A DNA stretch of 64,000 bases from Enhydrobacter sp. (lineage in GTDB: Bacteria; Pseudomonadota; Alphaproteobacteria; Reyranellales; Reyranellaceae): the NCBI GenBank assembly GCA_025808875.1, contig CP075528.1:2974473-3038472 (forward strand), in the 5' to 3' direction. Of the stretch, positions 44,473-53,186 are shown piece by piece. Numbering within the stretch: position 1 is the first letter of the stretch; each line of letters starts with the position of its first letter. The position numbers were made by a program, and so were the translations under genes. The notes beneath the pieces were generated by a model. It saw only the letters and a list, made by a program, of their open reading frames with translations. It was not told the origin of the DNA and did not search any database.

Positions 44473-45615
44473 GTGGACCTCCTGCTGATCCTCACTTACG
44501 TCGCTATCTGCTATGCGGTGTTCAAGATCTTCAAAATTCCAGTCAACCAGTGGTCGCTTTCGACGGCGGCCCTGGGTGGCATCATCGGCATCAGCCTCTT
44601 GCTGCTGGTCATGAACTACAACCACCCCTTCACCACCAACGCGCGCATCTACTTCGCGACGACGCCCATTTTGCCCGGCGTCAGGGGACGGGTGGTCGAG
44701 GTGCCGGTGCAGGCGAACGTGCCGCTCAAGGACGGCGATGTGCTGTTCCGCATCGATCCCAAACCCTACGAGTACATCGTCGAACAAAGGCAGGCGGCCC
44801 TGGCGGAAGCCGAGCAGAACGTCAAACAGCTCAAGGCGGCGCTGGACCAGGTCACTGCCGCCGCTCAAAGGGCCGAGGCCCAACAGCAGCTCGCGCAGCA
44901 GGAATTCCAGCGGCAATCCGAATTGTTCGAACGGAAGGTCGTCGCGCAGGCAACGCTGGACATCGCCGCCCGCAATCTCGATGCCGCCCGACAGTCCGTT
45001 CTGGGCGCACGCGCAGAAGAGGAGCGCGCGCGGCTCGCCTATACGTCGAACATCGGGGGCGTGAACACCGCGGTCGCCCGGCTCACCGCCGAACTGGCCG
45101 ATGCAAAATACGACCTCGACCAGACCGTCGTGCGGGCGGCAGGACCGGGATATGTCACGCAACTCAGCCTCCGGCCAGGCATGTATGTCGTGCCGGCGCC
45201 ATTGCGGCCGGTCATGGTCTTCATCAACACCGACAAGCAGGACAGTTCCCTGGTGGCGGCCTTCCAGCAGAACTCGCTTCAGCGCGTCAAGGCGGGCGAC
45301 GAGGCCGAGGTCGCCTATGACGCCGTGCCGGGCCGCGTGTTCAAGGCGAAGGTCAATCGCGTGCTCGACGCGATCGGCGCCGGCCAGGTGCAGGCGACCG
45401 GCAGCTTGATCGACCTCGGCTGGCCAAGCAACAGCGGCGGCCGCGCCCTTGCCATGATCGACATCGAGGAAGATTTGTCAGCCTACAATATCCCGCTCGG
45501 TGCCGCGGCGCAGGTCGCCATCTACACCGAGCACTTCCATCATGTGTCCGTACTGCGCAAGGTGCTTCTGCGGATGCGCAGCTGGCAGAACTACGTGTTC
45601 CTCGAAGGGCATTGA
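44473..45615 (+). CDS. HlyD-family membrane-fusion protein (YibH-like)
   Basis: 380 residues. One N-terminal transmembrane helix, then a lipoyl-like hairpin domain (VRGRVVEVPVQANVPLKDGD split over two parts), a long coiled-coil region (residues about 110-210, rich in Ala/Glu/Gln) and the closing lipoyl half with PGYVTQLSLRPGMYV. Such adaptors bridge an inner-membrane pump to the outer membrane or cap. GTG start at 44473 with GGAGGG upstream. No pump is adjacent. Confidence 0.87.
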   Translation: MDLLLILTYVAICYAVFKIFKIPVNQWSLSTAALGGIIGISLLLLVMNYNHPFTTNARIYFATTPILPGVRGRVVEVPVQANVPLKDGDVLFRIDPKPYEYIVEQRQAALAEAEQNVKQLKAALDQVTAAAQRAEAQQQLAQQEFQRQSELFERKVVAQATLDIAARNLDAARQSVLGARAEEERARLAYTSNIGGVNTAVARLTAELADAKYDLDQTVVRAAGPGYVTQLSLRPGMYVVPAPLRPVMVFINTDKQDSSLVAAFQQNSLQRVKAGDEAEVAYDAVPGRVFKAKVNRVLDAIGAGQVQATGSLIDLGWPSNSGGRALAMIDIEEDLSAYNIPLGAAAQVAIYTEHFHHVSVLRKVLLRMRSWQNYVFLEGH

Positions 45616-45616
45616 G

Positions 45617-45928
45617 CTATTCCTCGGGCTCGGTCGAGAAGGTGAGCGGATGGCCGGCCTGGCGGCCCATGTCATTGGCCTCGGTGGCCTTGCTCTCGGC
45701 GACGTCGCGCGTGTAGGTGGCGACGACGCAGGTGCCGCGCTGATGTGCCGTCATCATGATGCGGTAGCCCTCGTCCTCGCTGGTACGGAACACCGCCTGC
45801 AGCACCTTCACCACGAACTCGCGCGGCGTGTAGTCGTCGTTGATGAGCACCACCTTGTAAAGCTTGGGCTGCTCGGTCCTGGGCTTGGTGATCGTGTCGG
45901 GCTTCAGGACATCGATGTCGTCGCTCAT
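45617..45928 (-). CDS. clpS: ATP-dependent Clp protease adaptor ClpS
   Basis: 103 residues. The ClpS core has YKVVLINDDYTPREFVV split over its beta strand and helix, VLQAVFRTSEDEGYRIMMTA and the later GTCVVATYTRDVAESKA. It delivers N-degron substrates to ClpAP. The start at 45928 lies 23 bases after the HpaB-family gene; convergent with the HlyD gene. clpA is not in the window. Confidence 0.92.
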   Translation of the reverse strand: MSDDIDVLKPDTITKPRTEQPKLYKVVLINDDYTPREFVVKVLQAVFRTSEDEGYRIMMTAHQRGTCVVATYTRDVAESKATEANDMGRQAGHPLTFSTEPEE

Positions 45929-45951
45929 CGCATCCTCCTCGAAAGCGACCG

Positions 45952-47391
45952 TTAGAGTTTCTCCTTGAGGAAACGATCGACCAGCCGGTCGGCCCGGCTG
46001 CGATCGGTGAAAGTCAGATGCCGCGCCAGGTTGCGCGGCGACGAGGCGAGATAGAAGCGCTCGTACTGTTCGTTGCGGCTGGCGAGCGCGGAACCGGCGA
46101 AATCCCAGGCGAGCCGGAAGGTCCGGATGCGCTCCTCCGCCGGCATGCCCTTGGCGCCGGGCAGGTACTTGTCGATCAGGGGGCGCAGCTCCTTGTCCTC
46201 CATCTGCGCGAGGCTCGGCGTCGCGAAGAGGTTGTGCGAGCCGATCAGGCGCAGGATCTCGTTCACTCGCGGGAACCACAGCGGCAGGAAGCCGCGCAGC
46301 GCGTGCAGCGGCGCGCCCGAGCAGGTCCACAGGCCCGACGGCCATTCGCGCGCCTCGACCTCGGCGGCGACGATGGCGGCGCGGGTGAACTCGGCATAGC
46401 CCCAGATCTCGCCGATCAGCCGCATGGTCTCCGGATCGGCGGCGTTGATCGAGGCCGCCATGCGCAGCGCCAGTCCCCAGGCGAAATCGAGCTTCACTGA
46501 GGCGCGAATCATGGTCTGCTGCTGGATGTTGGCCGGCCAGCTCGTCGTCATCACCGTGTTGTAGGCGGCGAGATTGCAGTCGATGAACAGCCGATCGCGC
46601 GGCACCTCGACGTCGTCGAAGATGACGAAGGCGTCCTGCTCGTCGAAGCGGCTGCTGAGCGGGTGGTCGAAGCAGTTGCGGCCGGCCGACACCGAATCGC
46701 GGCACAGGAACTTCAGCCCCGGCGAACTCATCGGGATGCAGAAGCAGAGCGCATAGGCCTCTGCGCCCTGCGGCAGCGGATGGGCGGGATAGACGGCGAT
46801 CTCGTCGGCGAAGGGCGCCAGGGTGGCGAGGATGCGCGCGCCGCGCACGACGATGCCGTGCTCGGTCTCGCCGACCTTGTGCAGCGCCAGCTCGCTGCCG
46901 GGCTTGGGCACATCGCCCATCGCCTTGTCGACGGTCGGATGCACGATCGTGTGGGTGAGCGAGATGTCGTTGCGACGCAGGAACTTCTGGTAGGCGACCA
47001 ACCGCTCGGCGCCGGCCTCGTTGCCGTTGGCGCCCCATTCGTCGGGCCGCGCGGCGAAGCCGGCGTAGGTGACGTTCATGTAGTCGGGCGTGCGACCCAT
47101 CAGGCCGACGGAGTACTCCGCGACCCGGCGCAGCGCCGCGCCGCGGCGCGCGAGGTCGGCGCGGCTGCGCGGCGCGACGTGGCTGGTGCCGATCGGCTCG
47201 CCCGAATCGGGGTCGGCCGTCAGAAGGATGTCGGCGTGCCTGTGCTGCAGGTCGAAGACCTCGGCCAGCGCATGGGCCGCGCCCGTGAGCCTGGGGTGAT
47301 CGACGACGTCCTTCACGCGCTCGCCGTCGACCCATACCTCGCGCGGGCTGCGCAGGCCTTTCAGGAACTGTTCGCCCGTCCGTGCCGGCAT
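45952..47391 (-). CDS. 4-hydroxyphenylacetate 3-monooxygenase-family (HpaB-like) flavoenzyme
   Basis: 479 residues of the acyl-CoA-dehydrogenase-like HpaB/4-hydroxybutyryl-CoA dehydratase superfamily. Landmarks: GRTPDYMNVTYAGFA, GADRNCFDHPLSSRFDEQDA-type segment in the middle (here SAGRNCFDHPLS), and RNEQYERFYLASP-like end motif (here YERFYLASSPRN). HpaB uses FADH2 to hydroxylate aromatic rings; the exact substrate is unknown. It is flanked by a GST and clpS on the same strand. Confidence 0.82.
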   Translation of the reverse strand: MPARTGEQFLKGLRSPREVWVDGERVKDVVDHPRLTGAAHALAEVFDLQHRHADILLTADPDSGEPIGTSHVAPRSRADLARRGAALRRVAEYSVGLMGRTPDYMNVTYAGFAARPDEWGANGNEAGAERLVAYQKFLRRNDISLTHTIVHPTVDKAMGDVPKPGSELALHKVGETEHGIVVRGARILATLAPFADEIAVYPAHPLPQGAEAYALCFCIPMSSPGLKFLCRDSVSAGRNCFDHPLSSRFDEQDAFVIFDDVEVPRDRLFIDCNLAAYNTVMTTSWPANIQQQTMIRASVKLDFAWGLALRMAASINAADPETMRLIGEIWGYAEFTRAAIVAAEVEAREWPSGLWTCSGAPLHALRGFLPLWFPRVNEILRLIGSHNLFATPSLAQMEDKELRPLIDKYLPGAKGMPAEERIRTFRLAWDFAGSALASRNEQYERFYLASSPRNLARHLTFTDRSRADRLVDRFLKEKL

Positions 47392-47401
47392 GGCGTGCTC
47401 C

Positions 47402-47998
47402 TCAGCCGACCGGCATGGTCTCGGCGAGCGGCGGCAGCTTCACCACCCGCGCGTACCACGCCTCAAGCTTCGGATGGCCCGGCCGCCACGGCTCGTTGGC
47501 GTAACGGAAATCGAGATAACCCAGGGCGCAGCCGATGGTGATCTCGCCGATGGTGGCGAGATCGCCCAGCGCACCGGCCTCCTTCTCCAGCGCGTCGAGC
47601 GAACGCGTGACCTTGCCCTGCTGCAGCGCGATGTAGGCCTTGCGACCGTCGTCCTGCGGCAAGGTGAGCTCGCGCCGGCGCGGCTGCGTGGCGTCGAGGA
47701 TGCCGTCGCCCAGCGCCTGCTGGGTGAGCGCCTTCCAGCGCGCCGGCGCCGCCATGGGAAAGAGCTTCGGCGCCGGGCCGATCGTGTCGAGATATTCGCA
47801 GATCACCGGCGAATCGTAGAGGCAGGTGCCGTCGTCGAGCATCAGCGTCGGCACCTTGGAGAGCGGGTTGTACTGCAGCAGGGCCGGATCGGTGGTGCCG
47901 ATCTTCAGCCGCTCGATCTGCCCGTCGATGCCGCGCTTGATCGCGCAGGCATTGACCTTGCGCACATAGGGGCTGGCGGCGGAATAGGCGAGTTTCAT
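47402..47998 (-). CDS. Glutathione S-transferase family protein
   Basis: 198 residues with a thioredoxin-like N terminus (MKLAYSAASPYVRKVNACAI with the catalytic Ser) and VPTLMLDDGTCLYDSPVICEYLD split over the cis-proline and glutathione-binding motif, then the helical C-terminal domain. Substrate unknown. It starts just upstream of the HpaB-like gene on the same strand. Confidence 0.9.
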   Translation of the reverse strand: MKLAYSAASPYVRKVNACAIKRGIDGQIERLKIGTTDPALLQYNPLSKVPTLMLDDGTCLYDSPVICEYLDTIGPAPKLFPMAAPARWKALTQQALGDGILDATQPRRRELTLPQDDGRKAYIALQQGKVTRSLDALEKEAGALGDLATIGEITIGCALGYLDFRYANEPWRPGHPKLEAWYARVVKLPPLAETMPVG

Positions 47999-48079
47999 TG
48001 GGATCCTCCACGGTTCAAGGTGACGACCCTAGCACGGACGAGCCGAACGACAGTCGTGGAACCCGCGTCGACTCGCGGT

Positions 48080-48262
48080 TCAACCGCTGCCCGTCTTTTC
48101 CGCCAGCCACGTCATGATCAAGGATTGGTCGGGAATGTCCCGCTTGTCGACGGCAACCTTGATCCGATCGTGCAACGTCACCGGCAGACGGAGCAAGATC
48201 GAGGTCGATGCATCGTCCTCGCGGAAGTGACCCTGATCAACCTGCCACCGGCGGGCGGCCAC
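48080..48262 (-). CDS. Small ribbon-helix-helix protein
   Basis: 60 residues. TSILLRLPVTLHDRIKVAVD forms the strand and first helix of an Arc/CopG-type fold, and DQSLIMTWLAEKTG the second. Likely a DNA-binding regulator or antitoxin; no toxin gene is adjacent. The only start is a GTG at 48262. A perfect inverted repeat lies directly upstream (48265-48278) and could be its operator. Confidence 0.6.
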   Translation of the reverse strand: MAARRWQVDQGHFREDDASTSILLRLPVTLHDRIKVAVDKRDIPDQSLIMTWLAEKTGSG

Positions 48263-48264
48263 CG

Positions 48265-48278
48265 TTATCGTAAGATAA
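48265..48278. promoter_or_regulatory. Inverted repeat just before the RHH gene start
   Basis: TTATC-GTAA-GATAA is a perfect 5-base inverted repeat with a 4-base spacer, in the only AT-rich stretch of the gap and directly upstream of the GTG start. It fits an autoregulatory operator for the ribbon-helix-helix protein, but this is inference. Confidence 0.4.
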
Positions 48279-48325
48279 GATCACGGCAGATGCGCGATTG
48301 GCCAAGTTCGCGAAATAGTCTGGAC

Positions 48326-49951
48326 CTAGCGGCCGTAGCCCACAGGCTTGGTCACATATCCCGCCGCGACATCCGCCGCGAGCGCCGACTCCGAGCGCTG
48401 GCACGGATCGCCGTGCCCGCCGCCGCCCGGCGTGCCGAGGGAGACGGTGTCGCCCTTGTTGAGCACATACTGCTTCTTGGGGTCGGTCTTCTGGCCGTTG
48501 ATGCGCAGCTCGCCCGGCGCGCCGTCCTTGCCGCCTTCGATGCCGAAGGCCGGGAAGATCGTGCGCTCGGCGAGGAACGAGACGGCGATCGGCGTGTCGC
48601 TGCGGCTTTCGATCAGGATCTCCTGTCCCAGCCCGCCCCTGTGGCGCCCTGCGCCACCGCTATCGGGCCGCAGCTTCTTGTGATGGAAGCGCAAGGGCGC
48701 GATGTGCTCGCTGATCTCGATCGAGGTCGAGCTGACGTTCGACGGCCAGGAGAGGCAGGTGACACCGTCGCGCTGCGTATTGGCGCCCATGCCGCCGTTG
48801 TAGAAGAACATGTTGGCGTAGGGTCGGCCGCCTTCCCTGACTCCCGACTGGTTCATGCCCCACATCGGGCTGCCGCAGGCCGCCATCACCCGCTCGGGCA
48901 CGATCTGGCCCAGGCAGCCGAACACCAGCATCGGCACGTAGTGGCCGATCAGCATGCGCGAGCCGCCCGGCGCGGGGAACTGCGGATTGACGATGCAGCC
49001 CGGCGGCGCCTCGAGTTTGATCGGCTGCCAGGCGCCCTCGTTGTTGGGCAGATTGGGGCTGGTGCAGACCTTGACCCCGTACATCGCCATGGCGTTGGTG
49101 TAGCAGAGGGCACAGTTGATGGCGCGATCGACCTGGGAGTCGGTGCCGGCGAAATCCATCTCGATCTCGTCGCCCTTCACGGTGAGCTTCATCTTCAAGG
49201 TGATGGGGGTCTCCATCAGGCCGTCGGTCTTGAGCTCGCTCTTGTAAACGCCGTCGGGCAGCGCGCGGATGGCGGCGCGCATCGCCGTCTCGCAGCGGCC
49301 CTGGATCTCGCGCGCCAGATCGGTGAGGTCGGCGAGCCCGTAGCTCTCCATCAGCACGCGCAGCCGGTCTTCCATCAGGTCGAGCGCCACCACCTGCGCC
49401 CACAGATCGCCCATCGTCTGGTCGGGCGTGCGCACGTTCTTGCGGATGATGGTGACCAAGGTCTCGTCGGTCCGGCCGGCGGCGATGAACTTCATGGGCG
49501 GGATCTGCAGCCCCTCCTCGAACACCTCGCGCGGCTCGGGGCTCCTGATCTTGCCGCCTATATCGGGCGCATGGGCCGTCGTTGCGCTAAAGGCGACCAG
49601 CCTGCCGTCCCGGAAGATCGGCTTGGCCATGGTGACGTCGGGCAGATGGCCGGTCCCGAGCCAGATGTCGTTGGTGATCAGCACGTCGCCGGGCTCGAGC
49701 TTGTCGGGCGGAAAGGCGCGCAGGAAGTGCTTCACCGTCTCGGGCAGGGTGCCGATGAAGCTCGGGATGCTCTCCGACGCCTGCACCAGCGATTGCCCGG
49801 CGGCGTCGGTGATGACGCAGGAGAAGTCGTAGCTCTCGCGCACCAGGGTCGAGAACGAGGTGCGCACCATCGCCGCCGCCGCCTCGTCGACCATGGAGAT
49901 CAGGCGCCGCCACAGGAGTTCCAGTTCAATCGGATCGAACGTGCGCGCCAT
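48326..49951 (-). CDS. hyuB: Hydantoinase/oxoprolinase subunit B
   Basis: 541 residues of the HyuB family, working with HyuA in ATP-dependent opening of hydantoins, 5-oxoproline or related cyclic amides (or acetone carboxylation in other members). Landmarks: RTSFSTLVRESYDFSCVITD split over two parts, PGDVLITNDIWLGTGHLPDV and GTPGGGGHGDP near the end. ATG at 49951 overlaps the hyuA stop as TGATG. Confidence 0.9.
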   Translation of the reverse strand: MARTFDPIELELLWRRLISMVDEAAAAMVRTSFSTLVRESYDFSCVITDAAGQSLVQASESIPSFIGTLPETVKHFLRAFPPDKLEPGDVLITNDIWLGTGHLPDVTMAKPIFRDGRLVAFSATTAHAPDIGGKIRSPEPREVFEEGLQIPPMKFIAAGRTDETLVTIIRKNVRTPDQTMGDLWAQVVALDLMEDRLRVLMESYGLADLTDLAREIQGRCETAMRAAIRALPDGVYKSELKTDGLMETPITLKMKLTVKGDEIEMDFAGTDSQVDRAINCALCYTNAMAMYGVKVCTSPNLPNNEGAWQPIKLEAPPGCIVNPQFPAPGGSRMLIGHYVPMLVFGCLGQIVPERVMAACGSPMWGMNQSGVREGGRPYANMFFYNGGMGANTQRDGVTCLSWPSNVSSTSIEISEHIAPLRFHHKKLRPDSGGAGRHRGGLGQEILIESRSDTPIAVSFLAERTIFPAFGIEGGKDGAPGELRINGQKTDPKKQYVLNKGDTVSLGTPGGGGHGDPCQRSESALAADVAAGYVTKPVGYGR

Positions 49952-52035
49952 CACGTCACCTCCGCCAAAATCGACCCATCGGCCAGCAGGCGCGCCTTGG
50001 CGCCGGGACCGACGATGAAGGTGCTCTCGTCCTCCTCGAACACCGCCGGTCCGGCGATCTCGGTGCCGGGCTTCAGCGCATAGCGGTCCCACACCTTCGT
50101 CTGCACCGTCTTGTTCTCGTCCGGAAAGAACACCGGCCGCGTGCCCTTCTCGGCCCGCGCCGCGCCGGGCCGCGGCAGCTCGAGCTTGCCGCCGGTCCCG
50201 GGCATGGGCGCGGCGAGCGACAGCCGCAGCGCGACGAACTGGATCGCGGCACCGGGCGGCGTGCGCGCAAACAGCGCCTTGTAGGCCTTCTCGAACTCGG
50301 CGCGCACGCCTGATTCGGTCAGGGACCCTCCTGACGTTTCTGGCATGACGACCGTGACCTCGCTGCCCTGGCCGATGTAGCGCATGTCGGCCAGCCGCCG
50401 CGCCGCACGCGCGCCGACGTCCGCACCGGTCAGGCGCAGCACCTCCAGCGACTCCTTCTCGAGATCGGCGAACACCCTGTCGGCCGCCGTCAGGTCGGCG
50501 CCGGCCAGCGGCTGGTTGAAGCTCTGCACGCGATCGACGCGCGCCGGCGCCATCAGCATGCCGATGGTGCTGCCCGCCCCCGCGCCCGGCGGGCAGACGA
50601 CGCGCTTGACGCCGAGCTTGCGCGCGACATGCCAGGCATGGACCGGTCCGGCGCCGCCGGTCGCGAGCAGCGCGTATTCGGCGGGAATGCGGCCGCGCTC
50701 GGCGATGGCGACGCGGGCGGCACCCGCCATGTTCTCGTTGACCACGTCGTGCACGCCGAAGGCGGCGCGATCCGGCGCCACGCCGAGATCCTTCGCGAGC
50801 TTGCCGAACGCCGTGTCGGTCGCGACGCGGTCGATCTTCATGGCGCCGCCCAGGAAGAAGTCGGCGTTGAGATAACCCAGCGTCAGGTCGGCGTCAGTCA
50901 CCGTCGCCTCCGTGCCACCGCGGCCGTAGCAGGCGGGGCCGGGCTGAGCGCCGCTGCTCTCGGGGCCGACATTGAGCGTGCCGAGTTCCGACTTGTGCGC
51001 GATCGAGCCGCCGCCGGCGCCGATCTCGATCAGCTCGACGGTGGCGATCTGGATCGGCAATCCAGAGCCGCGCAGGAAGCGCTTCTCGCGCGCCGCCTCG
51101 AAGCCGTAGGCGACCAGCGGCTCGCCGTCGTCGACCAGCGCGAGCTTGGCGGTCGTGCCGCCCATGTCGAAGGCGAGCACGCGATCGAGTCCCGCGTTCC
51201 TGCCGAACCAGGCACCGGCCAGCGCGCCGGCCGCCGGGCCGCTTTCCAGGAGCTGCACCGGCGCGCGCTTGGCTTCGCTGACATGCGTGAGGCCGCCGTT
51301 GGACAGCATCAGGAACAGGCCGCCCGGAATGCCTTCGGCGCGCAGCGCCTGCTCGAGCCGCTCGAGATAGATTTCGGCCAGCGGCCGCACGTAGGCATTG
51401 GCGACCGTCGTGCTGGCGCGCAGATACTCGCGGATTTCCGGGGCGATGTCGGACGAGAGCGAAATCGAGAGATTCTGGAAGCGCTCGGCCACCGCGGCGC
51501 CGATCGCGCGCTCGTGCGCCGGATTGGCGTAGGCGTGCAGGAAGCAGATGGCGAGGCTTTCGACGCCGTCCTTCACCAGCTCGGCGACCTCGGCCAGCGC
51601 CGCCTCGATCTCGATCGCGATCTCGACGCTGCCGTCCGGCGCCAGCCGCTCCCTCGCCTCGCGCCGCCACGGCCGCGGCACCAGCGGCCTGGGCATCTCG
51701 ATGAACAGGTCGTAGAGCTCGTACTTGCGCTCGCGGCCGATCTCCAGCACGTCGCGGAAGCCAGCCGTCGTCAGCAGCCCGGTCTTCGCTCCCTTGCGCT
51801 CGATGAGCGCGTTGGTGAAGAGCGTGGTCGCATGCACGACGCGGCCGATCTGCTCGGGCGCGGCGCCGGCCTTCGCCAGGACGCGCCGCGTCCCTTCCAT
51901 CGCGCCGCGCGCCGGATCGTCGGGCGTGGTGCTCTCCTTCCAGATGACGGCGCGGCCGTCGCGCGGATCGTGGATGACGAGGTCGGTGAAGGTGCCGCCG
52001 ATGTCGATGCCGAGAGAAAGAGGTGCCGTGCTCAT
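49951..52035 (-). CDS. hyuA: Hydantoinase/oxoprolinase subunit A
   Basis: 694 residues with an actin-like ATPase fold: GIDIGGTFTDLVI at the start (phosphate 1 motif), AFDMGGTTAKLALV in the middle (phosphate 2), and GGAGPVHA later. It supplies the ATP-dependent half of the HyuAB reaction. The start at 52035 overlaps the Bug gene's stop as ATGA, tying the three genes together. Confidence 0.92.
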   Translation of the reverse strand: MSTAPLSLGIDIGGTFTDLVIHDPRDGRAVIWKESTTPDDPARGAMEGTRRVLAKAGAAPEQIGRVVHATTLFTNALIERKGAKTGLLTTAGFRDVLEIGRERKYELYDLFIEMPRPLVPRPWRREARERLAPDGSVEIAIEIEAALAEVAELVKDGVESLAICFLHAYANPAHERAIGAAVAERFQNLSISLSSDIAPEIREYLRASTTVANAYVRPLAEIYLERLEQALRAEGIPGGLFLMLSNGGLTHVSEAKRAPVQLLESGPAAGALAGAWFGRNAGLDRVLAFDMGGTTAKLALVDDGEPLVAYGFEAAREKRFLRGSGLPIQIATVELIEIGAGGGSIAHKSELGTLNVGPESSGAQPGPACYGRGGTEATVTDADLTLGYLNADFFLGGAMKIDRVATDTAFGKLAKDLGVAPDRAAFGVHDVVNENMAGAARVAIAERGRIPAEYALLATGGAGPVHAWHVARKLGVKRVVCPPGAGAGSTIGMLMAPARVDRVQSFNQPLAGADLTAADRVFADLEKESLEVLRLTGADVGARAARRLADMRYIGQGSEVTVVMPETSGGSLTESGVRAEFEKAYKALFARTPPGAAIQFVALRLSLAAPMPGTGGKLELPRPGAARAEKGTRPVFFPDENKTVQTKVWDRYALKPGTEIAGPAVFEEDESTFIVGPGAKARLLADGSILAEVT

Positions 52036-53003
52036 TCCGCCTTGATGTTCCCCGCCTTGACGACCTTGGCCCAGCGCTCGCGGTCCTGCCTGATGTAGGC
52101 GGCGAACGCCTCGGGCCCCTGCGCGAGCGAGATCAGGCCCTGCGCGTCGAGCTTCGGCTTGTTGGCGGGATCGGCGATGGCGCCGATGAACAGCTTGGCC
52201 AGCGCCGCCTTGATGTCGGCGGGAAGCGCCGCCGGCCCGACCAGGCCGAACCAGTTGTTGATGTTGAGCGCCGGAATGTCCCTGGTCAGCAGCGGCAGCT
52301 CGGGCGCCAGCGGCGAGGGCTGGGTCGCCGCCAGCGCGAGGGCCCTCACCCTGCCGCCGCGCACCTGGCCCATGATCTCCGAGACGTTGGCGAAGAACAG
52401 GTCGACGTTGCCGGCCGCGACATCGGCGATGGCCGGCGCGCCGCCGCGATAGGGCACGTGCGTGAGCTTCAGGCCGCCCGACTCGGCCGCCAGGAACTCC
52501 GCGGCGAGCTGGTTCGTCGAGCCGAGGCCGGTCGAGGCATAAGTCACCTTGCCGGGATTGGACCTGGCGTAGGCGACGAGTTCGGGAATGGTCCTGAACG
52601 GCGCCTCCATGCGCACGATCAGCGCCATCGGCACACCGACCAGGTTGGCGACCGGCACCAGTTCCTTGTCGAGGTCGAGCGGGATGTTGGAGCCGGGAAC
52701 GACCGGCCCGACGGCGAGCTGGCCCATGATGCCGATGCCGACGGTGTAGCCGTCGGGCGCCGACTGGCCGACCTGCTTCAGCGCGATGAAGCCGCCCGCG
52801 CCGGTCTTGTTGTCGACGATCACCGTGTAGCCGTGCTGGCGCTGCAGGGTGTCGGCGGCGAGCCGGGCGGTGATGTCGGCGGTGCCGCCCGGCGCGTAGC
52901 CGACCAGGATCTTGATGGCCTGCCTGGGCGTCCATGGCTGCTGGGCAGGAGCCGGCGCGGCGGCAAGAACGAGCGGAGCGGCAAGTAGACGACGACGAAG
53001 CAT
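52032..53003 (-). CDS. Tripartite tricarboxylate transporter binding protein (Bug/TctC)
   Basis: 323 residues. Signal peptide (residues 1-20), then WTPRQAIKILVGYAPGGTAD, HVPYRGGAPAIADVAAGNVD and later LPADIKAALAKL, all Bug-family landmarks. It likely binds the substrate that HyuAB then processes. It is the first gene of the minus-strand Bug-HyuA-HyuB operon, divergent from the TRAP genes. Confidence 0.9.
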   Translation of the reverse strand: MLRRRLLAAPLVLAAAPAPAQQPWTPRQAIKILVGYAPGGTADITARLAADTLQRQHGYTVIVDNKTGAGGFIALKQVGQSAPDGYTVGIGIMGQLAVGPVVPGSNIPLDLDKELVPVANLVGVPMALIVRMEAPFRTIPELVAYARSNPGKVTYASTGLGSTNQLAAEFLAAESGGLKLTHVPYRGGAPAIADVAAGNVDLFFANVSEIMGQVRGGRVRALALAATQPSPLAPELPLLTRDIPALNINNWFGLVGPAALPADIKAALAKLFIGAIADPANKPKLDAQGLISLAQGPEAFAAYIRQDRERWAKVVKAGNIKAE

Positions 53004-53186
53004 CGGCGATTCCCCTTACTCCCGACGGGACGGCCAGCAAGTCCCGTGCCCTGCCGGCGCGCCGCCCGACCCTAGCACCCCTGCGTGAATGCGGTAGCGA
53101 CCTTCCCGCCCGTCGTGTCATGCTGCGGAAGTGAATCGAACGCGTCACCGCGAGAGTGACCGAGGAGCTCCGGAGGAAACCGACAA

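Noticed and set aside
47390..50083. An 897-codon plus-strand open frame opposite GST and HyuB
   Set aside because: Antisense shadow over three well supported minus-strand genes.
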